NCBI GenBank assembly: GCA_021791235.1
Contig: JAJYXA010000163.1
Span: 1-7,908 of the forward strand
Direction of reading: 5' to 3'
Source of the DNA: Pseudomonadota bacterium
Lineage (GTDB): Bacteria > Pseudomonadota > Gammaproteobacteria > Burkholderiales > Thiobacillaceae
DNA: 7,908 nt
Part shown: one piece after another, positions 1 through 6,577 of the stretch
How the letters are laid out: every line of letters starts with the position of its first letter
How positions within the stretch are numbered: position 1 is the stretch's first letter
Notes under the pieces: model-generated
Database searches by the model: none
Seen by the model: the letters and a program-made list of their open reading frames with translations, nothing else
What the model was told of the DNA's origin: nothing
Made by a program: the position numbers and the translations under genes

Positions 1-1106
1 AGCCAGTTGCCGCCGCCGGTGGCGATGTCGAGTCCATTGACGTCGAGCTTCGCCGCCGAGGTCTCGATCGAGCCGCCCGAGCCTGGGCTGCCGTCGCCCT
101 TCGCGCTGATCGTGCCGCGGCCGACGCCGCCGCCGGCGATCTGGCCGTCGTTCGCCACCTTGGCGAGGACGCTGCCGCCCTGGGTGCCGTCGGCGCTGAT
201 CCGACTCTCCGGATCGAGCGCGATGCCCTGGCTCGCTTCGAGGAAGATCCGGCCGCCCTTTTCGACCACGCTGCTCGCGTTGAGCGTGCCGGCGTTGTCC
301 ACCAGCGCGCCGATCATGCCGACCGTGCCGGCGTCACTGAGGATGCTGCCGAGGTTGGTGGTCTTGCCGTCGCCGGTGAATTGCACCTTGATGCCCGGCG
401 TGCCGGTGTCGACGAGTTGCACGGTCTGACCCGCGGCGAGGATGGCCTGGCCGCCGGGGACGGTGAGGCTGCCGGTGTTGCCCACGTCGGGCGCGATCAG
501 GTAGATGCGGCCGCCCGACGGCGCGGCGATCGCGCCCTGATTTTGCAGCGAACCGGCATTCGGGGCGGCGACGAAATTCAAGCGTCCGGCGAGATAGTCG
601 GCGTTGCTGGTGCCCAGCGTGCTCGCGACCAGGCCGGCGACGTCGATGCGCGCGTTGGGGCCGACCAGGATGCCCGCCGGATTGATCAGCCACACCTGGC
701 CGTTCGACCGCAGTTGTCCGAGGAGCTGCGAGGGATCGCTGCCCAGCACCCGGTTCAGCACGCTGCTGGCGCTATCGGGCTGGATGAAGCGGGTGGTCTC
801 GTTCGGGGCGATGGAGAAGCTCTGCCAGTCGAGGATCGCGTTGGCGGAGTTGGTGACGGAGAGCAGATTGCCGGTCTGCTGGAAGCTCGCGTTGCCCGAG
901 ACGACGGATGGGCCGACCGGATTGGCCAGCGCTGCGCTGCCGGCGCCGAGGACGGACGCTGCGACCAGTGCGATTGCCGCGGTCCTGCGGGCCTTGCCAC
1001 GGCGAAACAGCGCGTCGCTGCGCCGCAGGCCGTGGCAGTCCGGATCGCCACGCTGCGCTCGCGATGACGGGATAGTGGGCATAGTCTGGCGGGTCGGTCG
1101 CGTCAT
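1..1106 (-). CDS. TpsA exoprotein, filamentous haemagglutinin-like, N-terminal part (partial at left edge)
   Basis: This is the secreted partner of a two-partner (type Vb) secretion system. The frame is open from the ATG at 1106 to position 1, giving 368 residues, and continues outside the window. Residues 1-40 are a hydrophilic, Arg-rich leader. Residues 41-61 are a hydrophobic core ending in ALA before NPVG, a good Sec signal peptidase site. The TPS secretion domain follows, with LDWQSFSIAPNETTRF at about 92-107 and the hallmark INPAGILVGPN at 141-151 (a variant of the NPNGI motif), then Gly/Asn-rich strands with many GG and AGTL units typical of a right-handed beta-helix. The start is chosen because GAGGGG lies 6 bases upstream; the in-frame ATG at codon 9 has no such site. 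Family knowledge: such proteins act as adhesins, haemolysins or contact-dependent toxins. The C-terminus that would tell which is missing. The leader contains a dispersed repeat (see separate entry). Confidence 0.92.
   Translation of the reverse strand, partial: MTRPTRQTMPTIPSSRAQRGDPDCHGLRRSDALFRRGKARRTAAIALVAASVLGAGSAALANPVGPSVVSGNASFQQTGNLLSVTNSANAILDWQSFSIAPNETTRFIQPDSASSVLNRVLGSDPSQLLGQLRSNGQVWLINPAGILVGPNARIDVAGLVASTLGTSNADYLAGRLNFVAAPNAGSLQNQGAIAAPSGGRIYLIAPDVGNTGSLTVPGGQAILAAGQTVQLVDTGTPGIKVQFTGDGKTTNLGSILSDAGTVGMIGALVDNAGTLNASSVVEKGGRIFLEASQGIALDPESRISADGTQGGSVLAKVANDGQIAGGGVGRGTISAKGDGSPGSGGSIETSAAKLDVNGLDIATGGGNW
995..1069 (-). repeat. Dispersed palindromic repeat element lying inside the tpsA leader
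   Basis: On the minus strand 1069-1041 reads CGTCATCGCGAGCGCAGCGT followed by GGCGATCCG. From memory this is very close to the widespread intergenic repeat CGTCATTGCGAGCGNAGCGN-GGCAATCC of many proteobacteria. It is followed by inverted repeats: CGTGGC/GCCACG at 1031-1036 and 1047-1052, and a perfect 9-base pair TGCCACGGC/GCCGTGGCA at 995-1003 and 1029-1037, with CAGCG/CGCTG between the latter arms. The whole block is in frame in tpsA and encodes about residues 13-38. The exact limits of the element are my estimate; 1029-1069 is the best-supported part. Confidence 0.6.
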
Positions 1107-1112
1107 GGCGGT

Positions 1113-1118
1113 CCCCTC
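1113..1118 (-). promoter_or_regulatory. tpsA ribosome binding site overlapping the tpsB stop
   Basis: GAGGGG on the minus strand lies 6 bases before the tpsA ATG, and its first two bases are the last two of the tpsB TGA stop. Only 10 bases separate the genes, so translation is probably coupled. It also decides the tpsA start in favour of the ATG at 1106 rather than that at 1082. Confidence 0.7.
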
Positions 1119-2742
1119 AGAAAGAGGCGCTCAGGCTGAAGTGGGCGCGGACGTCGCCGCGATTCTGGGCGCCGTTGGCGATGGTCACCCGCGCGATGTC
1201 CAGGCGGGCGGCGAGATCCTTGCCCAGCCCGTAGCGCAAGCCGCAGCCGACGCTGGCCAGGCTGTCGTGCGGGGGCTGGACCTCGCCCGGCAGCAGGTTG
1301 TTGTGCCCGTTGCCCAGATCGTAGAACACCAGCGCGCGCAGGCTGGCGCCCTTCCAGCCCAGCTTCGCGGCCAGGTCCGGACTGTAGCCTTCGAGATTGA
1401 CGTAGGCGCCGACGTCGCGCGCCACCTCGCGTTCGAGGAAGCCGCGCACCGCGGTGCTGCCGGCCAGTCCGATCTGTTCCTGGGGCAGCAGCGGCTGGTC
1501 GGTCCATTGGCCGTTGGCCGCGGCGCGCATCTGCCAGTCGCCGTGGAAGAGCTTCAGCAGGGTGATGCCCCCGCGCAGGATGTGGTAGTTGGCGGTCACG
1601 CCGCCGACGCCGATCGGGCTCGGGCGCACCGCCCGGAAGGCGGCATCGTCGCCCTTGTCGCCGCCGGGCAGGTTCTGCACCAGCGTCAGGTTGTAATCGA
1701 TCGCCCGCCCCGGTCCGAGCTGCAGGCCGGTGTAGCTGAAGGACAGGGGCTTCAGGGTGACGCTGGCCGCCGCCGGGCCGCAGCCCAAGGCGCCATAGAC
1801 GCCGAGCGAGCAGTCATTGACGTAGGCCTTGACGTCGAAGCCCGCGATCAGCTTGGCGCTGTAGTCGCCCTGCCGGGGCAGCGCGTGGGTGTATCTGGCG
1901 GCGAAGGTGTCGCCCTTGCCGGTGAAGGACAGCGGCCCGGCGGTGGTCGCCGTGGTGCCGGCATCGACGTTGGACTTGGCGTAGATGAAATCCAGCGCGC
2001 TGGCCTGGGCATAGAAGGGAATGCGGTAACTGACGCTGCCGATGGCGACGTCCTTGGGCTTCTCCGGCGAGGTGACGTAGGCGGCGGAGAGCACCTGATC
2101 GCGGTCGAACATGTTGGCGTCCTGGACGGCGAAGCTCAGTCTGTCGTTGCCGGTCTGGGCGGTGCCGGTGTTGTCCAGGCTCAGGGAAAACCTGAGGGGA
2201 TTGGATTCGGCGACCTTGACCTTGGCATCGACCGTGCCTTCCTTCTTGCCGAGACCCAGGATGACCTCGACCTTCTTGGCCGGATTCTCGTTGTTCAGCG
2301 CGATCTGGCTGGACAGGGCGAGGGCGTTGGGCGTGGTGCCCTCCTTCAGCGCCGGCAGGGCGGCGCGGATGTTGGCGGCGTCGAAGTACTTGAGCCGGGT
2401 GTCGAGGGTGAGGTGCCCCAGCACCGTCTCGAGCACCTGGAGCCGGATCACCCCGGACGTGAGCTCCTGCTCGGGCGCATAGACCTGCACCGCCGCATAG
2501 CCGCGCTTCCGATAGGCCAGCTCGAGGGCTTCCAGGGCGCGCTGGATGTCGCCGTATTCGCGCTTCGGTCCGATGTAGGGGGCGAGCAGACGGTCGATGG
2601 TCGCGGCCGGCAGCAGGGTGTTGCCTTCGATGGCGAAGCGGCGGATGGGAAAGCGCGGCGTCTGCACCTGCGCCAGCACCTGCATCGGCAGGAGCAGGGT
2701 CCACGTCAGGAAGAAAATCCTACGTATCGAGATGCCAGCCAC
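1117..2742 (-). CDS. TpsB outer-membrane transporter of two-partner secretion (ShlB/FhaC family)
   Basis: A 541-residue Omp85-superfamily pore that should export the neighbouring TpsA across the outer membrane. From the GTG start, residues 1-24 form a signal peptide (MAGISIRR, hydrophobic stretch, cleavage after VLA). POTRA-1 begins almost at once with FPIRRFAIEGNTLLP (about 31-45) and runs to about 108; POTRA-2 follows to about 180. The rest is the ShlB beta-barrel, with the conserved loop-6 motif VRGF at 431-434 and a C-terminal phenylalanine (FSLSASF). Two cysteines at 310 and 320 sit in a probable extracellular loop. The GTG is preferred because AGAGGGAGGGGG precedes it by a good spacing. 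An ATG 14 codons upstream (2784) has no ribosome binding site and lies within the predicted -10 box. Gene order B then A resembles shlBA rather than fhaB-fhaC. The family call is firm; the substrate is inferred from adjacency. Confidence 0.93.
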   Translation of the reverse strand: MAGISIRRIFFLTWTLLLPMQVLAQVQTPRFPIRRFAIEGNTLLPAATIDRLLAPYIGPKREYGDIQRALEALELAYRKRGYAAVQVYAPEQELTSGVIRLQVLETVLGHLTLDTRLKYFDAANIRAALPALKEGTTPNALALSSQIALNNENPAKKVEVILGLGKKEGTVDAKVKVAESNPLRFSLSLDNTGTAQTGNDRLSFAVQDANMFDRDQVLSAAYVTSPEKPKDVAIGSVSYRIPFYAQASALDFIYAKSNVDAGTTATTAGPLSFTGKGDTFAARYTHALPRQGDYSAKLIAGFDVKAYVNDCSLGVYGALGCGPAAASVTLKPLSFSYTGLQLGPGRAIDYNLTLVQNLPGGDKGDDAAFRAVRPSPIGVGGVTANYHILRGGITLLKLFHGDWQMRAAANGQWTDQPLLPQEQIGLAGSTAVRGFLEREVARDVGAYVNLEGYSPDLAAKLGWKGASLRALVFYDLGNGHNNLLPGEVQPPHDSLASVGCGLRYGLGKDLAARLDIARVTIANGAQNRGDVRAHFSLSASF

Positions 2743-2745
2743 CGG

Positions 2746-2757
2746 CCCCCTCCCTCT
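2746..2757 (-). promoter_or_regulatory. Strong ribosome binding site for tpsB that fixes the GTG start
   Basis: The minus strand reads AGAGGGAGGGGG, then CCG, then GTG. The GGAGG core is 6 bases from the GTG. It is the best Shine-Dalgarno sequence in the window and lies inside the longer reading frame that would begin at the ATG at 2784. Confidence 0.65.
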
Positions 2758-2779
2758 TTTCTTATTTTCTATGACGATC

Positions 2780-2809
2780 AGCATACACCGAAGAAAAAGC
2801 CGATGGCAA
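2780..2809 (-). promoter_or_regulatory. Predicted sigma70 promoter of the tpsBA operon
   Basis: On the minus strand, TTGCCA (2809-2804, five of six to TTGACA), an 18-base spacer, then TATGCT (2785-2780, four of six to TATAAT). The surrounding 2755-2800 is AT-rich compared with the rest of the window. Transcription would start near 2773, leaving a leader of about 30 bases before the GTG. The rest of the 112-base gap (2743-2854) holds only short overlapping inverted repeats around 2822-2843 with no T-run. Confidence 0.5.
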
Positions 2810-2854
2810 GGGACCGTTCCGGCTCGGATTGCCGAGGCGGCAACGAGGGTGGCG

Positions 2855-3081
2855 CTATTTGCCGAGCAGGCCCTTCAACAACTCATCCTTGAGTTTTTGT
2901 CTTCTCCTCCACCTTGGCCTTCACCGCCAGCCAGGGCGGAGAACTCGATCCGGTAGGCGGGATGGTCGAGGGGACCGGTGATCCTGACCGGGATGGTGAG
3001 GCCCAGTTCCTGTCCGCCCTGGCCCCCGGCGGTGGCGACGATCAGGAGCAGTACGATGCCGGCGATCTTCAGCGGCTTCAT
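2855..3081 (-). pseudogene. asmA: asmA remnant: internal deletion plus two frameshifts
   Basis: Family knowledge: AsmA-like proteins are large inner-membrane-anchored periplasmic proteins of hundreds of residues linked to outer-membrane assembly and lipid transfer. Here the ATG at 3081 encodes MKPLKIAGIVLLLIVATAGG-type N-terminal anchor sequence, which passes directly into QELGLTIPVRITGPLDHPAY and RIEFSALA, a sequence that belongs at the far C-terminus of AsmA. Everything between is gone. The frame itself ends at a TGA at 2875 after 68 residues, but the usual charged AsmA tail continues in the other two frames: AVKAKVEEK, then, after one extra base near AAGACAAAAACTC, KLKDELLKGLLGK ending at TAG (2857-2855). 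So at least one deletion and two small indels are needed. The start lies 10 bases after the upstream stop with TTGAGGCGG overlapping it, so it was probably translationally coupled to the EF-hand gene. A 68-residue membrane peptide could still be made. Confidence 0.75.
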
Positions 3082-3091
3082 CGCGGCCGCC

Positions 3092-4942
3092 TCAACGCAT
3101 GGTGGTTTTCACCAGCCAGACGAAGGCGAGCAGGGCGACGACGGCGGCGATGCCGAAATAGAGCTTCCAGGGCCTTTGTTTTTCCGCGTAGGGGTCGGAG
3201 AGCGAGCGCTCGGCGCCCTCGGGCAGTTCCGCCAGTTGCGTCAGCGACGTGCCGAAGGGGATGTTGATCCGGGCGCGGGCATTGATGGCCCAGCCGTTGG
3301 CGTCGAGGATAGGCCCGAGATTGCGGCTGCGCAGCTTGAACCAGGCGAGCAGCACCGCCGGCGCGGAGACGATCAGCAGCAGCGCGGCGAGGGCCAGCGG
3401 TATCTGCCACCAGCGCAGCGCGAACAGGCCCATCAGCACCGAGGCCAGCGCCGTGCCGATGGCGCCCACCGCCAGGCCGATGGCGGCGAAGATGCCGGCG
3501 AACTTGCCGATGTCGAAGGCCGCAGGGGCGGCTGCCGCGGCGCCCGCCTTCGGCGCCTGCAGCGCCGCCGCGGCCAGCCGCGCGTCGGTCTCCCGGCTCT
3601 TGTTCGCCGCCATTTTCTGCAACTGCTCGGCGACCAGGCGCGCCAGCCGCTTGTACGGCGACCAGAAAGCCTGGCGCAGGCTGATCGGGTGATCGACGAT
3701 CTTGGTGATGGTCGCGTTCCAGTCGCGCCTCTGGCGATCGTAGAAGACGCCGTTGCGGCCGACCATCAACTGGTCGGAGTCGCCGGCGGTGAAGGCGGCG
3801 GCGATGTTCCTCTTCTCCTGCCCGCGGACGCAGTCGCAATAGACCAGGCAGATGCGCGAGAGCGAGGCCAGCGCGGTGTGCTTGACCGGGTCATTGACCG
3901 CGACGCACAGCTCGGCGCTGCGCCCGTCGAGATAGAGCGTGCCGACCTGGAAGCTGGCCTTGCCCTGGTGCGTGTAGAAGTCGCGGAAGGCGACGAAGTT
4001 GTTGGCCAGCGGCATCAGGTCGCGCACGTAGCGCGCCAGTCTTTCCAGCTCGCGCACGCCGTCGCCCTCGGCGGCGGGATCGGGCTTGCCGGCGAGCCAG
4101 GCGCTATAAGGCGCGAGCTTGTCCTTGAGCGTTGTCCACTCCGCCTCGCTGAGCGCGTCGCGTTCGCCGATGAGCGGCGTCACCACCGAGTCGCGCAGCA
4201 CGGCCAGGCGCTGCGCCCAGGCAGGGTTGAGCCCGGCGGCGAGCGGCAGCGCGGCATCGGCCGCGACCCGCGCCAGCGGCAGGGCGGCGATGCCCTCGGC
4301 CGCGGTCGTCAAGCTGCCCCCGGCCAGCGTCGCGAAGGCGTCGTCGCCGGCGTTCATCGCGATGCCGGCGCGGGCGTCGAACGCGGCCAAGCGGCAGCGC
4401 ACGAAAAAGTCCTCGACCTTTGCCGCGACGGCGCTCAGCGCGGCGTGGGCCGCCTCGGTGGCGGGGCCCAGTGGCTGCGCCCCGGTGCCGGCGGCTTGCC
4501 AATCTGCCAGCGCGCGCTCGGCGAAGCGTGCCTGGGCGGCGTCGGCTTCGGCGACGCTGACGAAGCCGTCGCGCTTGCCCAGGTCGGCGATCAGCGTCCG
4601 GGCCGCTTGCGCGATCCTGGCGCCTTCCTCGTCGTCGTCGCGGATCGCCGCCAGCGGCACGCCGTCCAAGCGCTGCTCCAGCACCTCGACGGTTTTCAGG
4701 CGCTCGCCTGCCCAGCGCACGGCGGCGATCAATTCGGGCGCGCGCACCTGGCCGTCATGATCGTCGTCCACCAGGGCCAGGGTGCGCGCATCGAATTCGA
4801 TGCCCTTGACCGGGCAGGAGAGGGCGACCCAGAGTTTCTGATCGAGCGTGGCGATGGCCAGGAGATCGGCGGCGCTGTCTATGCGCACCTGGTCGAAGCC
4901 GCCGGCGCGGAAAAAGCGCCAGCGGTGGGTTGCGTCGTTCAT
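3092..4942 (-). CDS. Uncharacterised EF-hand membrane protein, 616 residues
   Basis: I know no assigned function for this family. Residues 59-70 (DDDHDGQVRAPE) fit the canonical EF-hand calcium loop at every position: D1, D3, D5, G6, V8 and E12. A second loop at 121-132 (LGKRDGFVSVAE) keeps D5, G6, V8 and E12 but has lost positions 1 and 3. A helical, Ala-rich middle follows. A conserved-looking block spans about 318-430, including GTLYLDGRSAELCVAV, a cysteine cluster CLVYCDC at 365-371, AAAFTAGDSDQLMVGRNGVFYDR at 381-403 and QAFWSPYKR at 424-432. The C-terminus has three hydrophobic segments (about 480-508, 512-535 and 594-611) separated by a polar loop. No signal peptide is visible. The ATG at 4942 has GGAG 5 bases upstream; the frame stays open far beyond it, but that extension is antisense to the amidase and to the divergent gap. 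It is followed after 10 bases by the asmA remnant. Confidence 0.85.
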   Translation of the reverse strand: MNDATHRWRFFRAGGFDQVRIDSAADLLAIATLDQKLWVALSCPVKGIEFDARTLALVDDDHDGQVRAPELIAAVRWAGERLKTVEVLEQRLDGVPLAAIRDDDEEGARIAQAARTLIADLGKRDGFVSVAEADAAQARFAERALADWQAAGTGAQPLGPATEAAHAALSAVAAKVEDFFVRCRLAAFDARAGIAMNAGDDAFATLAGGSLTTAAEGIAALPLARVAADAALPLAAGLNPAWAQRLAVLRDSVVTPLIGERDALSEAEWTTLKDKLAPYSAWLAGKPDPAAEGDGVRELERLARYVRDLMPLANNFVAFRDFYTHQGKASFQVGTLYLDGRSAELCVAVNDPVKHTALASLSRICLVYCDCVRGQEKRNIAAAFTAGDSDQLMVGRNGVFYDRQRRDWNATITKIVDHPISLRQAFWSPYKRLARLVAEQLQKMAANKSRETDARLAAAALQAPKAGAAAAAPAAFDIGKFAGIFAAIGLAVGAIGTALASVLMGLFALRWWQIPLALAALLLIVSAPAVLLAWFKLRSRNLGPILDANGWAINARARINIPFGTSLTQLAELPEGAERSLSDPYAEKQRPWKLYFGIAAVVALLAFVWLVKTTMR

Positions 4943-5062
4943 GTCGGCTCCGGCGGAAGCGATGGACGGGAAGCCGTTATGGTACTGCAAACGCATGGCA
5001 AACCCGGATTGCCCTGGCGCCGGCCCATGCCGGCGCGCCGCTCTTTGCTTTAGACTGAGCGC
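4943..5062. promoter_or_regulatory. Divergent intergenic region between the EF-hand gene and the amidase
   Basis: A 120-base gap that must hold promoters for both directions. On the minus strand a TTGCCA (about 4997-5002) precedes an AT-richer CATAAC, but the spacing is too short to call with confidence. On the plus strand TAGACT at 5051-5056 is a possible -10 box only 6 bases before the amidase ATG, with no recognisable -35. The palindrome at 5017-5036 sits between. Confidence 0.35.
5017..5036. repeat. GC-rich perfect inverted repeat in the divergent gap
   Basis: GCGCCGGC, a CCAT loop, then GCCGGCGC: an 8-base perfect stem. No T-run follows on either strand, so it is unlikely to be an intrinsic terminator. 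It lies where the -35 region of the amidase promoter would be, so an operator is possible but unproven. Confidence 0.5.
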
Positions 5063-6568
5063 ATGAATCCGAGCCTCAGCGAGTATCTCGAGTACGACGC
5101 CAGTGCGATGGCGGCGGCGGTGCGCAGCGGCGAGGTCGGTCCGGGCGAATGGCTGGCGCTGGCGCTGCAGCAGACCGAGCGCGTCAATCCGGCGCTCAAC
5201 GCCGTCACCACCCTGATGAAGAGCGAGGCGGAGAGCCGCCTGAACGCCCATCTCGCCGGGCCCCTGGCCGGCGTGCCGATGCTGATCAAGGACGTCACCC
5301 AGGATTACGCCGGTCTGCCCACCTCCTACGGCAGCCGGGCCTTCCAGCGCATCGTGCCGCGGCGGCACTCGGCCGTCGTGGCGCGTCTCCTGGCGGCCGG
5401 CGCGCTGATCTTCGGCAAGACCAATACGCCGGAGCTGGGCCTGAAGGCGGTGACCGATTCGCGCGCACTGGGGGTCGCGCGCAATCCCTGGAACACCGAC
5501 CACGTGCCCGGCGGCTCCAGCGGCGGCTCGGCCGCCGCGGTGGCGGCGGGCATCGCGCCCATGGCCGGCGCCAACGACGGCGGCGGCTCGATCCGCATCC
5601 CGGCGGCCTGCTGCGGCCTGTTCGGTCTCAAGCCCTCGCGCGGAAGGGTGTCGGTGGGGCCGGCATCGGGCGAGGTGTGGGAGGGGGCCTCCTCCGATCT
5701 GGTGGTCTCGCGCAGCGTGCGCGATTCGGCGCTGGCGCTCGACGTGCTCGCGGGTCCGGAGCCGGGCGACCCGTTCGTCATCGTCCCGCCCGGGCAGTCC
5801 TACGTCGAGCTGGCGCAAAGGCAGACGCCGCGGCTGCGCATCGGCTTCACCACCCGCTCGCCGATCGGCATGCCGGTGCATCCCGAGGCGGTGCGCGCGG
5901 TCGAGGGCGCGGTCAAACTGCTCGCCGGACTCGGTCACGAGGTCGATGAGGCCGAGCCGGACTACGACGGTGCGGCACTCGCCCGCTGCTACCTGCACCT
6001 GTACTTCGGCCAGGTGGCAGCCGCGATCGCCGAAGCCAGACGGGCCGGAGCACGCAAGGACGATTTCGAATTGCTGACGCGGGTGCTGGGGGCGCTGGGC
6101 GGCGCCATGAGCGCCGGCCGCTACGTCGGCAGCCGTCTGCGCTGGAACGATTTCGCCCGTTCGCTGGGCGCATTCCACGCGCAGCACGATCTGCTGCTGA
6201 CCCCGACCCTCGCCCAGCCGCCGATCCGCCACGGCCAGGGCGATCCGCCGGCCTGGCAACGCGGGGTGCTCTCATTGCTGCTCGGCAGCGGCCTGCTCTC
6301 GGTGCTGGCGAGCCTGGGTCTGATGGACGGCCTGGTGGACCAGATCGCCCGCGACAATCTCGCCCACGTGCCCTTCACCCAGCTGGCCAATCTCACCGGC
6401 ACGCCGGCGATGAGCGTGCCGCTCCACTGGACCGCCGAAGGTCTGCCCATGGGCGTGCAGTTCATCGGGCGCTTCGGCGCCGAGGCGCTGCTGCTGCAAC
6501 TGGCGACGCAACTGGAGCGGGCGCAGCCCTGGTTCGGGCGGCTGCCGCCCCTGGCTTTGTCCGGCTGA
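5063..6568 (+). CDS. Amidase-signature family hydrolase (NylA-like)
   Basis: A 501-residue cytoplasmic amide hydrolase with the Ser-cisSer-Lys triad. Lys76 lies in GVPMLIKDV, cis-Ser152 in the Gly/Ser motif PGGSSGGSAAAVAAG, and nucleophile Ser176 in NDGGGSIRIPAACCG. The 24-residue gap between the serines is the family's usual spacing. VVSRSVRDSALALDVLAGPEPGDP (about 214-237) and the C-terminal TGTPAMSVPLHWTAEGLPMG with VQFIGRFG resemble 6-aminohexanoate-cyclic-dimer hydrolase and related generic amidases, whose triad has nearly the same spacing. The real substrate cannot be read from sequence. It is not GatA in context, as no gatB or gatC is nearby. No signal peptide is present. The ATG has no clear Shine-Dalgarno, only TGAG 5 bases upstream. 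It stands alone on the plus strand and ends 9 bases from the convergent PilZ gene. Confidence 0.92.
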   Translation: MNPSLSEYLEYDASAMAAAVRSGEVGPGEWLALALQQTERVNPALNAVTTLMKSEAESRLNAHLAGPLAGVPMLIKDVTQDYAGLPTSYGSRAFQRIVPRRHSAVVARLLAAGALIFGKTNTPELGLKAVTDSRALGVARNPWNTDHVPGGSSGGSAAAVAAGIAPMAGANDGGGSIRIPAACCGLFGLKPSRGRVSVGPASGEVWEGASSDLVVSRSVRDSALALDVLAGPEPGDPFVIVPPGQSYVELAQRQTPRLRIGFTTRSPIGMPVHPEAVRAVEGAVKLLAGLGHEVDEAEPDYDGAALARCYLHLYFGQVAAAIAEARRAGARKDDFELLTRVLGALGGAMSAGRYVGSRLRWNDFARSLGAFHAQHDLLLTPTLAQPPIRHGQGDPPAWQRGVLSLLLGSGLLSVLASLGLMDGLVDQIARDNLAHVPFTQLANLTGTPAMSVPLHWTAEGLPMGVQFIGRFGAEALLLQLATQLERAQPWFGRLPPLALSG

Positions 6569-6577
6569 TCGGCGGCG

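Noticed and set aside
2829..2843. Hairpin TTGCCG-AGG-CGGCAA as a terminator for the EF-hand/asmA unit
   Set aside because: The stem is only 6 base pairs, competes with an overlapping CTCGG/CCGAG pairing, and no T-run follows on the minus strand.
604..2892. Long plus-strand open frame across the tpsBA genes
   Set aside because: It is the antisense shadow of tpsA and tpsB, rich in Arg, Ala, Gly and Val without any recognisable motif, while the minus strand encodes clear TPS and POTRA signatures.
2978..5053. Long plus-strand open frame opposite the EF-hand gene
   Set aside because: Low-complexity Arg/Gly/Ala/Gln composition and no domain; the minus frame has a canonical EF-hand and membrane segments.
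3092..6259. One uninterrupted minus-strand frame long enough for a protein of more than 1,000 residues
   Set aside because: Only the part up to 4942 has a start with a ribosome binding site and protein-like sequence. The rest is antisense to the amidase, whose catalytic triad shows it is the real gene; GC-rich codon bias keeps the opposite frame open.
6569..6577. Bidirectional terminator between the convergent amidase and PilZ genes
   Set aside because: Only 9 bases separate the stop codons and no inverted repeat with a T-run is present there.
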